Source of the DNA: Lysobacterales bacterium
GTDB taxonomy: Bacteria > Pseudomonadota > Gammaproteobacteria > Xanthomonadales > Rhodanobacteraceae
Direction of reading: 5' to 3'
Length of the DNA: 43,901 nucleotides
Assembly: GCA_017305055.1 (NCBI GenBank)
Contig: JAFKMZ010000028.1
Location: 1 to 43,901, forward strand
The translations under genes were made by a program, and so were the position numbers. Below the pieces are notes generated by a model that saw nothing but the letters and a program-made list of their open reading frames with translations, searched no databases and was not told the DNA's origin. This document shows, one piece after another, positions 1 to 8,004 of the stretch. Position 1 is the first letter of the stretch. Every line of letters starts with the position of its first letter.

Positions 1-1
1 G

Positions 2-208
2 CTCGACCGGGAGTACAAGGCGGCGAACGAGGCGATCATGCTCGATCCGGGACTGGATTATGGCGCGATCGGTGGATTGTCGCGCGAGATGGTCGAACGT
101 CTGACCAAGGCACGCCCCGAAACATTGGGGCAGGCAGGACGGATCGACGGCGTGACCCCGGCGGCGTTGACCGCGATCATGGTGCATAGCCGTCGGCGGG
201 CGGCATGA
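2..208 (+). CDS. mnmG: MnmG (GidA) tRNA uridine-modification protein, C-terminal end
   Basis: Only the last 68 codons are in the window; the 5' part lies upstream. The translated end ([20 protein letters not shown], then [19 protein letters not shown] and VH) matches the conserved C-terminal helical domain of MnmG/GidA, with its GLS-RE, RP-TLGQA-RI and GVTPAA signatures. MnmG is the FAD-dependent partner of MnmE and installs the 5-carboxymethylaminomethyl group on wobble U34 of certain tRNAs in the cytoplasm. The gene ends in TGA only three bases before the parS site. In many bacteria gidA is followed by gidB (rsmG) and parAB near the origin; here the next gene is instead a convergent hydrolase. 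The identification is firm despite the small fragment. Confidence 0.9.
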   Translation, partial: LDREYKAANEAIMLDPGLDYGAIGGLSREMVERLTKARPETLGQAGRIDGVTPAALTAIMVHSRRRAA

Positions 209-211
209 CGA

Positions 212-227
212 TGTTTCACGTGGAACA
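212..227. promoter_or_regulatory. parS centromere-like ParB-binding site
   Basis: The 16 bases TGTTTCACGTGGAACA match the bacterial chromosomal parS consensus (TGTTNCACGTGAAACA) when read on the other strand, including the CACGTG core and both TGTT/AACA ends. ParB-CTP clamps load at such sites, usually clustered near the replication origin, to drive chromosome segregation and SMC loading. It lies just after mnmG, where origin-proximal parS sites are commonly found, and overlaps the last codons and stop of the convergent hydrolase gene. No second copy was noticed in the window. parA and parB themselves are not in view. Confidence 0.85.
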
Positions 228-758
228 GATCGCGCGCGTCGGATCACCGCTGCCCAGCGCGAGCATGCGTCGGCGCCATGCAGCCGGCACGGGTGGCGCC
301 GGCAGCAGATAGCGGGCCAGGTCGAAGATGTTCCGCAGGTCGTAATGCTGGCCGAGCCGCGCCATCACGTAATCCACCACCCGATGTGCGTCGGCGTCGT
401 CCAGGCCCACGGGGCGGCAGATGCGCAGATGCAGGTCGCCGAGCCGGCGCAGGTCGAACAGGTGGATGCCCAGTTCGGTGTCCGCCTCCACCAACAGGTG
501 GTTGCTGCCCTCGAGGGTACGGCCGGCATACTCGCCCACGTACAGCGCGACGTGCGACCAGGTGGACTGGGTCAGGTACTTGATTGCCGTGCTGATGCGC
601 GCCCGTCCCTCCACCAACACCACATCGGCCGGGCGCAGGATGCGGCGCAGCGTATCCAGATCGGCCGGCCAATGCGGATAGGGGCCGCGCGACGGTTGGT
701 TGAGGTAGCGGGCCAGCGCGTTGCCCAGCCGTTGGGCCAGGCGGCTCACCAGACGCAT
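216..758 (-). CDS. YiiX/YebB-like (permuted NlpC/P60) cysteine hydrolase, C-terminally truncated
   Basis: A 180-residue product starting at MRLVSRLAQRLG; a TTG start 48 bases upstream is possible but adds low-complexity sequence. It shows the permuted papain-like order of the YiiX/YaeF family: His in STWSHVALYVGE, an acidic segment LLVEAD, and a late Cys in RAICST, which would be the nucleophile. In this family the Cys is normally followed by some tens of residues (about CSxLIAQAF in relatives, from memory). Here the frame stops two codons after Cys, inside the parS sequence, and beyond lies mnmG on the other strand. The protein therefore looks truncated and possibly inactive. Family members are cysteine amidases or lipid hydrolases of uncertain substrate. 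The gene converges on mnmG and shares no operon. Confidence 0.7.
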   Translation of the reverse strand: MRLVSRLAQRLGNALARYLNQPSRGPYPHWPADLDTLRRILRPADVVLVEGRARISTAIKYLTQSTWSHVALYVGEYAGRTLEGSNHLLVEADTELGIHLFDLRRLGDLHLRICRPVGLDDADAHRVVDYVMARLGQHYDLRNIFDLARYLLPAPPVPAAWRRRMLALGSGDPTRAICST

Positions 759-857
759 CCGACGTCGATGCGATGGACCGGTTCCGGATGCATGCGCGCC
801 GCCCAAACAGATCGTGGATTGCTTGCCGCATCATAACGCGGCAGTCGCGGCGACTGG

Positions 858-2024
858 CTAGGCTGGTTGAATCCGATGCAGGTCGTGGGTCACAAACGGC
901 TGCGTGGGGTCGGGTGGCGCCAGCCAGTCCGGGTGCGACAAGGTTTGCCGCATGTCGTCCAGTCCAGCCTGCCAGTGCCGGTGCATGCTGTCGCGGCTGA
1001 ACTCGAAGTCGCGGAAATGCGCGCCGGAGGGCTTGCTGGTGTAGATCAGGTGGATGACGTTGGTCAGGTCGGCCGATTGCTGTGCCTCGGCCCGGCGATA
1101 GGCGGCCTTGTCGCGTTGTGCTTCCGGCACCAGCGCCATCAGGTCGTGCACCAGGCGGCGCTGTTCCTGGGTGTGGCGCATGAATTCGGTGAAGAAGCGC
1201 GTTCGGCTGGAATACTGGATTTCCTTGCGGCGTTCGGCGGCTCCCACCAGGTCATGTGGCAGCGCGCCGCGCGCGCTCCACAGGTCCACCTGGAACACCA
1301 GCGTCTCGTGGCCGGGATGACCCTCCAGCACTTCGTACAGCGGCGTGTTGGAAACCACGCCGCCGTCCCAGTAATACTCGCCGTCGATCTCGATGGGCGG
1401 CAGGCCGGGGGGCAAGGCGCCGGAGGCCATGAAATGCTCGGCGCCCAGGCGTTGGCGGCGATTGTCGAAGCGGGTGAAGTTGCCGTTGCGTACGTTCACC
1501 GCGCTGACCACCACATGCAGCGCCCGCTCGTCGTTCAGGCGGTCGAAATCCACCAGGCGCTCCAGCGTGTCGCGCAGTGGAGCCGTGTCGTACCAGCTGA
1601 CCTGGTCCGGGGTGGCGCGCAAGCCGAAACCGATCGGCGGCAGTACGCGCGGGTGGAAGAATCCCGGTTGCCCGGCCAGCACGGTGCGCCAGGCCGCCAA
1701 CTCACCCAGGCGCTCGACCACACTGGCTGGCCACGTCGTGGGGTCGACCCACGCCGCAGCGCGTGGCGTACTGCAGATCGTGTCCCAGAACTCGTGCAGG
1801 CGCCCGACGCGTTGCCCCGGTGGATTGCCGGCGATGATCGCCGAGTTCAAGGCGCCAATGGAAATGCCGGACAGGCGATTCGGCAGAATGCCAGCCTCGT
1901 CAAGCGCCTCGTACACCCCGGCCTGATACGCGCCGAGCGCACCGCCACCCTGCAAGGCCAGGGCGATGGTGTCGTAGCCGGCGACATGGCTGGCGAGCGA
2001 TGCGTCGGGAGCCGTGGCAGCCAT
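858..2024 (-). CDS. Patatin-like phospholipase (DUF3734 type), PatD-like
   Basis: The 388-residue protein has all patatin hallmarks: glycine-rich oxyanion loop GGGALG at residues 26-31, nucleophile elbow GISIG with Ser55, and the catalytic Asp in DGG at 220-222. The remainder corresponds to the DUF3734 C-terminal region common in proteobacterial patatins. Patatins hydrolyse acyl esters of phospholipids and related lipids with a Ser-Asp dyad. Its start is two bases after the stop of the 3-hydroxybutyrate dehydrogenase gene, so the two are co-transcribed and probably translationally coupled. The same pair is known as the bdhA-patD operon in Legionella pneumophila, where it was linked to poly-3-hydroxybutyrate metabolism. 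Lipase family is certain; a role in PHB or ketone-body use is inferred from the neighbour. No signal peptide is seen, so a cytoplasmic location is likely. Confidence 0.93.
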   Translation of the reverse strand: MAATAPDASLASHVAGYDTIALALQGGGALGAYQAGVYEALDEAGILPNRLSGISIGALNSAIIAGNPPGQRVGRLHEFWDTICSTPRAAAWVDPTTWPASVVERLGELAAWRTVLAGQPGFFHPRVLPPIGFGLRATPDQVSWYDTAPLRDTLERLVDFDRLNDERALHVVVSAVNVRNGNFTRFDNRRQRLGAEHFMASGALPPGLPPIEIDGEYYWDGGVVSNTPLYEVLEGHPGHETLVFQVDLWSARGALPHDLVGAAERRKEIQYSSRTRFFTEFMRHTQEQRRLVHDLMALVPEAQRDKAAYRRAEAQQSADLTNVIHLIYTSKPSGAHFRDFEFSRDSMHRHWQAGLDDMRQTLSHPDWLAPPDPTQPFVTHDLHRIQPA

Positions 2025-2026
2025 GG

Positions 2027-2812
2027 CTACTGCATGTACCAGCCGTGGCTGACCACGATCGATTGTCCGGTCAGGGCTGCCGACGGGAAGGCCGCCAGGA
2101 ACAGGGCAGTCTGGGCAATGTCATCCACCGTGGTGAAGGTGCCGTCGACCGTATCCTTGAGCATCACGTTCTTGATGACCTCTTCTTCGCTGATGCCGAG
2201 TTCCTTGGCCTGCTCGGGTATCTGCTTCTCCACCAGCGGCGTGCGCACGAAGCCCGGGCAGATCACGTGCGATCGCACGTTGTGCACCGCGCCTTCCTTG
2301 GCCAGGGTCCGGGCCAGGCCAAGCAGGCCGTGCTTGGCGGTGACGTACGGGGCCTTGAGCTTCGAGGCCTCGTGCGAGTGCACCGAACCCATGTAGATCA
2401 CCGTGCCGCCGCGGTCGCCCTGGTACATGTGCCTGAGCGCGGCCTTGGTGGTGAGGAAGCCGCCATCGAGATGGATGGCCAGCATCTTCTTCCATTCGGC
2501 GAACGGGAACTCCTCGATGGGATGCACGATCTGCACGCCGGCGTTGGAAATCAGGATGTCCAGCGCGCCGAACTGCGCCACCACCTTGTCGGTACCGGTG
2601 TTGACCGCATCCTCGTTGGTGACGTCCATGGCGATGCCGATGGCCTTGCCACCGGCGCTGTTGATTTCCGCCGCGGCCTGGTCCGCGGCCTGCTGGTTGA
2701 TGTCGGCAATGGCGACACGTGCGCCGTGCTTGGCGTACAACTCGGCAATCGCCTTGCCGAGGCCGCTGGCCGCACCTGTGATGATCGCGACCTTGCCTTC
2801 GAGACTGTTCAT
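2027..2812 (-). CDS. bdhA: 3-hydroxybutyrate dehydrogenase (SDR family)
   Basis: A 261-residue short-chain dehydrogenase. The nucleotide-binding TGAASGLG is at 12-19, NAGV near 90, and the catalytic Ser143, Tyr156 and Lys160 sit in [10 protein letters not shown] and YVTAKHG. The ending [15 protein letters not shown] and the stretch [16 protein letters not shown] are typical of bacterial D-3-hydroxybutyrate dehydrogenases, which interconvert 3-hydroxybutyrate and acetoacetate with NAD. The start is set by a strong ribosome binding site (AAGGAG, five bases before ATG); the frame is open further upstream but that extension reads as junk. A 124-base gap separates it from the upstream oxidoreductase genes, so it may have its own promoter. 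It is followed immediately by the patatin gene. Confidence 0.93.
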   Translation of the reverse strand: MNSLEGKVAIITGAASGLGKAIAELYAKHGARVAIADINQQAADQAAAEINSAGGKAIGIAMDVTNEDAVNTGTDKVVAQFGALDILISNAGVQIVHPIEEFPFAEWKKMLAIHLDGGFLTTKAALRHMYQGDRGGTVIYMGSVHSHEASKLKAPYVTAKHGLLGLARTLAKEGAVHNVRSHVICPGFVRTPLVEKQIPEQAKELGISEEEVIKNVMLKDTVDGTFTTVDDIAQTALFLAAFPSAALTGQSIVVSHGWYMQ

Positions 2813-2936
2813 GCGTACTCCTTGGACTCGTGCGAAAACGCCGATGTCCCGACGTGGGGCGTGGCGTACCCCAAGCACATGCGGCCTGCTGGTGCCGGGT
2901 TCAATATGCGCCGGTCCAATCGGCCGGGTGTTGGCG

Positions 2937-3992
2937 TCAGCGCAGGCCGGCGTTGATCGCCTCCAGCGCTGCCGTGCCCGGGCACAGCTCGGCCTCGCCC
3001 AGGGTGTTGAACGCGGCCGGCGTCGTGTCCAGGTGCGCGTGCAGGTCGCCGGCGTCGGGATCGACGTAGAGCAGGCCGGTGACGATCTCGCCACGCGCCT
3101 GGCAGGCGTGCAGATAGTTCATGGCGCCGACGCGGTCGGCGCTGTCGTGGCTTTCCGGCAGCTTGTGCAGGCGCAGGACGCTGCCGTCGTGCTGGGTCAC
3201 TTCATGCACTTCGCCGGGCGCGTACTCGGCGGTGATCTCGGCGTGGTGGGGGATGAAATCCATGCGGCACAGGGCGTGGTTGTGCTCGCGCACGTAGTCG
3301 TAGCTCTTGGTGCTGCCTTCATGGTTGTTGAAGGTGACACAGGGGCTGAGCACATCCAGGAACGCGGCACCCTTGTGGCGCATGGCCGCCTTCAGCAACG
3401 GCACCAGCTGCGCCTTGTCGCCGGAGAAGCTGCGGGCCACGAAGCTCGCGCCAAGTTGCAGTGCCATGCCGACCATGTCCACCGGTGAGTCGGTATTGAT
3501 CGCGCCCTTCTTGGATTTGCTGCCCTGGTCGGCCGTGGCCGAAAACTGTCCTTTGGTCAGGCCGTAGACGCCGTTGTTCTCGACGATGTAGACCATGTCC
3601 ACGCCGCGGCGGATCGCGTGCACGAACTGGCCGATGCCGATCGAGGCCGAATCGCCGTCGCCGGAAACGCCGAGGTAGAGCAACTCACGGTTGGCGAGGT
3701 TGGCGCCGGTGAGCACGGAAGGCATGCGCCCGTGCACGGCATTGAAGCCGTGCGAGGCGGAGAGAAAATACGTCGGGGTCTTGGAGCTGCAGCCGATGCC
3801 GGAGATCTTCGCCACGCGGTGCGGTTGGATGTCCAGCTCCCAGCAGGCCTGGATGATGGCCGCGGAAATCGAGTCGTGCCCGCAGCCGGCACACATGGTC
3901 GAGATGGCGCCTTCGTAGTCGCGACGCGTGAAACCGACCCGGTTGCGCTGCAGCGAGGGATGGTGGAGCTTGGGCTTGGGCAGATAAGTCAT
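2937..3992 (-). CDS. korB: 2-oxoacid:ferredoxin oxidoreductase, beta subunit (KorB-like)
   Basis: A 351-residue thiamine-diphosphate-binding subunit. The TPP/Mg motif is visible as GDGD at 111-114 followed by ENNGVYG around 138-144. Four cysteines in the pattern of ferredoxin-linked beta subunits (Cys34, Cys37 in CAGCGHD, Cys68 in GIGCSS, Cys218 in [11 protein letters not shown]) should hold the proximal 4Fe-4S cluster. The enzyme oxidatively decarboxylates a 2-oxoacid, most likely 2-oxoglutarate, to acyl-CoA and reduced ferredoxin, or runs in reverse. Its ATG lies one base after the alpha-subunit stop, so translation is probably coupled. The substrate cannot be fixed from sequence alone; 2-oxoglutarate is favoured by overall similarity to KorB. 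Confidence 0.9.
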   Translation of the reverse strand: MTYLPKPKLHHPSLQRNRVGFTRRDYEGAISTMCAGCGHDSISAAIIQACWELDIQPHRVAKISGIGCSSKTPTYFLSASHGFNAVHGRMPSVLTGANLANRELLYLGVSGDGDSASIGIGQFVHAIRRGVDMVYIVENNGVYGLTKGQFSATADQGSKSKKGAINTDSPVDMVGMALQLGASFVARSFSGDKAQLVPLLKAAMRHKGAAFLDVLSPCVTFNNHEGSTKSYDYVREHNHALCRMDFIPHHAEITAEYAPGEVHEVTQHDGSVLRLHKLPESHDSADRVGAMNYLHACQARGEIVTGLLYVDPDAGDLHAHLDTTPAAFNTLGEAELCPGTAALEAINAGLR

Positions 3993-3993
3993 G

Positions 3994-5832
3994 TCATGCC
4001 ACCTTGTCGTCGCGCAGCTGGGCCACCCCGACGCCGTGCACACGCTCGCCGATGCCGCGGACGATGAAGCGCGCGGTGATTGGCGTGCCGTCGTAGTGCA
4101 GGATCGGGATGAGGCGCGCAGGGTCGACCTCGAACTGCTCGATCAGCAAGGCGCGCAGCTGCGCGTCGCGGTTCTGCTCCACGACCATGACCTGGTCGTG
4201 CTGGTCGATGAAGTCCAGCACGGTGTCGGCAAACGGGTAGCCCCGTACGCGCAGCGCATCGACGTGCGTGCCGTCGGCTTCAAGCCGGGCAATGGCCTCG
4301 TCCATGGCGGGCGCGGTGGAGCCGTAGTAGATCACCCCACGGTGCGCGGACTGTCGCGCACGGTGCAGGATCGGCTGCGGGACGAGCGTCCTGGCCGTGG
4401 CGAGCTTGCGCTGCAGACGCTGCATGTTCTCGATGTAGTCCTCGCCCTTTTCTGAATATTTCGCGTCGGCGTTCTTGCTGGTGCCGCGGGTGAAGAAGCT
4501 GCCGCGCGTGGGATGCGTGCCGGGATAGGTGCGGTAGGCGATGCCGTCGCCGTCCACGTCGCGGTAGCGGCCAAACGGCACCCCGGCTTCCAACTGCTCG
4601 GTACTGAGCACCTTGCCGCGGTCATAGCGGCGCGCCTCGTCCCAGGCAAACGGTTCGCACAGGCGGCTGTTCATGCCGATGTCGAGGTCGCTCAGCAGGA
4701 ATACCGGCGTCTGCAGCCGGTCGGCCAGGTCCAGCGCCGTGGCGGCGAACTCGAAACATTCGTGCGGATCCTGCGGGAACAGCAGCACGTGGTTGGTGTC
4801 GCCATGCGAGGCGTGCGCGCAAAACAGCACGTCCGATTGCTGGGTGCGGGTTGGCATGCCGGTGGACGGGCCGCCGCGCTGCACGTCGACCAGGGTCACC
4901 GGGATCTCGGCGAAATAGGCCAGGCCGATGAACTCGTTCATCAGCGAGATGCCCGGACCGGAGGTCGCGGTGAACGCGCGGGCGCCGTTCCAGCCCGCGC
5001 CGGTGACGATGCCGATCGACGCAATTTCGTCCTCGGCCTGCACGATGGCGTAGTTGTGCCTGCCGGTTTCCTTGTCCACGCGCAGCTTGGCGCAGTAGGT
5101 CTGGAACGACTCGGCCAGCGACGACGAGGGGGTGATCGGGTACCAGGCGCATACGGTGGCTCCGCCGTACACCATGCCCAGCGCGGCGGCGTGGTTGCCG
5201 TCGACGAAGATGCGCTCACCCACCGCATCGCGCCGTTCCACGCGCAGCCCGAGCGGGGCGAGGTTGTCCGTGGCGTAGGCGCGGCCGAGGTCGAGTGCGT
5301 GCACGTTGGGCTCGCGCAGCGCCGGCTTGCGCCGATACTGCTCGCCGATCAGCTCGACGACCACGTCGCGCTCGATGCCAAGCAGTGCCGACAGCGCGCC
5401 CAGGTACATGATGTTCTTGAACAGCTGGCGTTGCCGCGGATCATCCCAGTGCCGGTTGGCCATGGCGGTCAGGGGCACTCCCAGCGTGGTGACGTCGTCA
5501 CGGAACCTGGTCTTTGGCAGCGGCTTGCTGCTGTCGTAGAACAGGTAGCCGCCGGGGGCGATGCCGGCGACGTCGGCATCCCAGGTCTGCGGATTCATCG
5601 CCACCATGAGGTCGTAGCCACCGCGCCGGCCGAGCCATCCGGCCTCGCTGACCCGTACCTCGTACCAGGTCGGCAGGCCCTGGATGTTGGACGGGAAGAT
5701 GTTGCGCGGGCTGACCGGCACGCCCATGCGCAGGATGGATTTGGCGAACAGTTCGTTGGCCGAGGCGGAGCCCGAACCATTGACGTTGGCGAACTTGACG
5801 ACGAAGTCGTTGGTGGCCTGGAGCGGGTTCAT
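3994..5832 (-). CDS. korA: 2-oxoacid:ferredoxin oxidoreductase, fused gamma-alpha subunit (KorA-like)
   Basis: At 612 residues this is a fusion. Residues about 1-190 form the gamma (CoA/pyruvate-flavodoxin-like) domain (FANVNGSGSASANELFAKSI, then RRGGYDLMVAMNPQTWDADV). Residues from about 210 form the alpha pyrimidine-binding domain, with GNHAAALGMVYGGATVCAWY and PITPSSSLAE. The alpha domain contacts TPP bound by the beta subunit. The gene sits 28 bases after the FAD/Fe-S oxidoreductase gene and directly ahead of korB, giving a three-gene unit. Fused gamma-alpha subunits are the usual form in aerobic and microaerobic bacteria. The assignment to the family is firm; calling the substrate 2-oxoglutarate is inference. 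Confidence 0.9.
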   Translation of the reverse strand: MNPLQATNDFVVKFANVNGSGSASANELFAKSILRMGVPVSPRNIFPSNIQGLPTWYEVRVSEAGWLGRRGGYDLMVAMNPQTWDADVAGIAPGGYLFYDSSKPLPKTRFRDDVTTLGVPLTAMANRHWDDPRQRQLFKNIMYLGALSALLGIERDVVVELIGEQYRRKPALREPNVHALDLGRAYATDNLAPLGLRVERRDAVGERIFVDGNHAAALGMVYGGATVCAWYPITPSSSLAESFQTYCAKLRVDKETGRHNYAIVQAEDEIASIGIVTGAGWNGARAFTATSGPGISLMNEFIGLAYFAEIPVTLVDVQRGGPSTGMPTRTQQSDVLFCAHASHGDTNHVLLFPQDPHECFEFAATALDLADRLQTPVFLLSDLDIGMNSRLCEPFAWDEARRYDRGKVLSTEQLEAGVPFGRYRDVDGDGIAYRTYPGTHPTRGSFFTRGTSKNADAKYSEKGEDYIENMQRLQRKLATARTLVPQPILHRARQSAHRGVIYYGSTAPAMDEAIARLEADGTHVDALRVRGYPFADTVLDFIDQHDQVMVVEQNRDAQLRALLIEQFEVDPARLIPILHYDGTPITARFIVRGIGERVHGVGVAQLRDDKVA

Positions 5833-5860
5833 GCGGCCACCTTGCGATGATGTGGAAGCT

Positions 5861-7714
5861 TCAAATCGTCACCTTCTGCTGTGGCGAGGCGGGAGGTGCG
5901 GCGGCTTGGCCTTCGCCGGCGTGCGACTCGGCAAACAGGTAGCGGTGCATGTCCCAGGCGCCCGTCGGGCAGCGCTCCGCGCAGATGCCGCAATGCAGGC
6001 AGACGTCCTCATCCTTGACCATGATCCGGCCGGTCTTGACCGGGCCGGACACGTACAGGTCCTGGTCGAGGTTCTGCGCCGGCGCGGTGAGGCGTTCACG
6101 CAGGTCCAGCTCCGGGCCGTCGACGGTGAAGGTGATGCAATCCATCGGACAGGCGTCCACGCAGGCATCGCATTCGATGCAGATGTCCTTGGTGAACACG
6201 GTCTGCACATCGCAGTTGAGGCAGCGCTGGGCTTCCTTCCACGCGGTCTGCAGGTCGAAACCGAGTTCCACCTCCTGGTGGATATTGGCGAGTGTCAATT
6301 CCTTGGGCGCCCACGGCACCACGTAGCGCTCGTCGGGCGAGATGTCGTTGTCGTAGCTCCACTCGTGGATGCCCATCTTCTGCGACACGAGGTTGGTCAG
6401 CGGCGGCGGCCGCTTGCGCACGTCCTCGCGCTGCAGCAGGTTGTGGATCGACACCGCGGCCTGGTGGCCGTGCTCGACCGCCCAGATGATGTTCTTCGGC
6501 CCGAACGCCGCGTCGCCGCCAAAGAACACCCCGGGCAGGGACGACTGCATGGTCAGCTCGTCGAGCACCGGCATGCCCCATTCGTCGAACGCCATGCCGA
6601 GGTCGCGCTCGATCCACGGGAAGGCGTTCTCCTGGCCCACCGCGATCAGCACTTCGTCGCATTCGATGAGGCGGTCCGGCCCGCCGGTCGGCAGCAGCTT
6701 GCGCCTGCCGTTGGCGTCGACCCCCGCGTGCATCGGCGTGAACCACATGCCGGTCAACTTGCCGCCCTCGTGCACGAAGGATTTCGGGTTCAGCCAGTTC
6801 AGGATCTCCACGCCCTCGTGCTCGGCGTCCTCCTTTTCCCATGGGCTGGCCTTCATCTCGTCATAGCCCGAGCGCACGATGACCTTGACCTCGTCGCCGC
6901 CCAGGCGCCGCGCGCTGCGGCAGCAGTCCATGGCAGTGTTGCCACCGCCCAGCACCAGCACACGCTTGCCGACGCGCTTGATGTGGCCGAAATACACCGA
7001 GGCCAGCCATTCGATGCCGACATGGATCTTCGCCGCCGCCTCATCGCGGCCGGGGATGTGCAGGTCGCGGCCGCGCGGCGCGCCGCAGCCGATGAAGACC
7101 GCGTCGTAGCCTTCGGCCAGCAGTGCCTTCAGCGAGTCGATCCGGCGCTGGCCGACCAATTCGACGCCGAGCCTGAGGATGTAGCCGACCTCCTCGTCGA
7201 TCACCGCCTCGGGCAGGCGGAAGCGCGGCACCTGGGTGCGCATGAAGCCGCCGCCCTTGGCGTCGGCCTCGAACAGGGTGACGCGGTAGCCCAGCGGCGC
7301 CAGGTCGCGGGCGACGGTGAGCGCGGATGGCCCCGCGCCTACGCAGGCCACGCGGAAGCGTTCGGCGCCGGGTATCCGGTCGGGCAGGCGTTCGCGCATG
7401 CGCTGCTCGATGTCGGCGCTGCGGTGGTCGGCAGCCACGCGCTTCAGGCGGCAGATCGCCACCGGCTCGGGCTTCTCGCCGTTGTTCTCCTCCACGCGTC
7501 CGCGCCGGCAGGCCGGCTCACAGGGCCGGTCGCAGGTGCGGCCGAGAATGCCGGGGAAGACGTTGGAGTCCCAGTTGAGCAGGTAGGCGTCGTCGAAGCG
7601 CCCGGCCGCGATCATGCGGATGTAGCGCGGGACCTGGGTATGCGCTGGGCATGCCCACTGGCAATCGACGACCTTGTGGAAGTACTGCGGGTTGCTGATA
7701 TCGGTGGGTTGCAT
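5861..7714 (-). CDS. GltD-like FAD-dependent oxidoreductase with N- and C-terminal Fe-S domains
   Basis: A 617-residue protein with three parts. The N-terminal Fer4_20-type domain has Cys18, Cys22, Cys61, Cys65 and Cys69 (CQWACPAHT; CDRPCEPACRRG). The middle is a two-dinucleotide-fold flavoprotein like the small subunit of glutamate synthase (VGAGPSAL for FAD near 130; LGGGNTAMDCCR for NAD(P) near 260). The C-terminal part is a two-cluster ferredoxin domain (CIECDACVDACPMDC and CLHCGICAERCPTG). No glutamate synthase large subunit is nearby. As first gene ahead of korA and korB, it probably carries electrons between the 2-oxoacid oxidoreductase and NAD(P)H. Family membership is clear; the partner role is inferred from the operon. 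A TAGACT hexamer lies about 60 bases upstream of the start. Confidence 0.87.
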   Translation of the reverse strand: MQPTDISNPQYFHKVVDCQWACPAHTQVPRYIRMIAAGRFDDAYLLNWDSNVFPGILGRTCDRPCEPACRRGRVEENNGEKPEPVAICRLKRVAADHRSADIEQRMRERLPDRIPGAERFRVACVGAGPSALTVARDLAPLGYRVTLFEADAKGGGFMRTQVPRFRLPEAVIDEEVGYILRLGVELVGQRRIDSLKALLAEGYDAVFIGCGAPRGRDLHIPGRDEAAAKIHVGIEWLASVYFGHIKRVGKRVLVLGGGNTAMDCCRSARRLGGDEVKVIVRSGYDEMKASPWEKEDAEHEGVEILNWLNPKSFVHEGGKLTGMWFTPMHAGVDANGRRKLLPTGGPDRLIECDEVLIAVGQENAFPWIERDLGMAFDEWGMPVLDELTMQSSLPGVFFGGDAAFGPKNIIWAVEHGHQAAVSIHNLLQREDVRKRPPPLTNLVSQKMGIHEWSYDNDISPDERYVVPWAPKELTLANIHQEVELGFDLQTAWKEAQRCLNCDVQTVFTKDICIECDACVDACPMDCITFTVDGPELDLRERLTAPAQNLDQDLYVSGPVKTGRIMVKDEDVCLHCGICAERCPTGAWDMHRYLFAESHAGEGQAAAPPASPQQKVTI

Positions 7715-7774
7715 GCAAGCCCTCCAGCGAACCGCGGGGCGCCGGCGGTCTGTCGGCGCATGCCCGTGTTCCGG

Positions 7775-7780
7775 AGTCTA
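7775..7780 (-). promoter_or_regulatory. Possible -10 element for the oxidoreductase operon
   Basis: On the minus strand this reads TAGACT, about 60 bases before the start at 7714. A weak -35-like TTTCGT lies 16 bases upstream. The same hexamer occurs upstream of three other genes in the window, which is the main reason for listing it. The rest of the 290-base divergent gap (7715-8004) shows nothing else I can name. Confidence 0.3.
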
Positions 7781-8004
7781 ATGGCTTTGCGCGGAAACGA
7801 AAGGGGGTGCGGACGATGCCGGATCGTCGTCACCGCAACCCGCATCATTTGCCGCCCGGGCATGCTAAGTTTTGCAGCCGGGCTGCGGCATGCCTTGCCG
7901 CGGCGTCTGGGGAGTTTTGGGGAGGGGGATCAGCCTGTGGGCCGGTGATTCCTTCCACGATTGCATCCTGGCTGCGGCCGCTCACGTTTCCACAGGAGAG
8001 ACCC

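Noticed and set aside
867-2396. Long open frame on the plus strand opposite the patatin and dehydrogenase genes
   Set aside because: It is antisense to two well-supported genes. Its translation is rich in Val, Gln, His and Arg with no domain, as expected for a mirror frame in GC-rich DNA.
5684-7948. 754-codon open frame on the plus strand opposite the FAD oxidoreductase
   Set aside because: The minus-strand gene has clear Fe-S and dinucleotide motifs; the plus frame has none and is a high-GC artefact.
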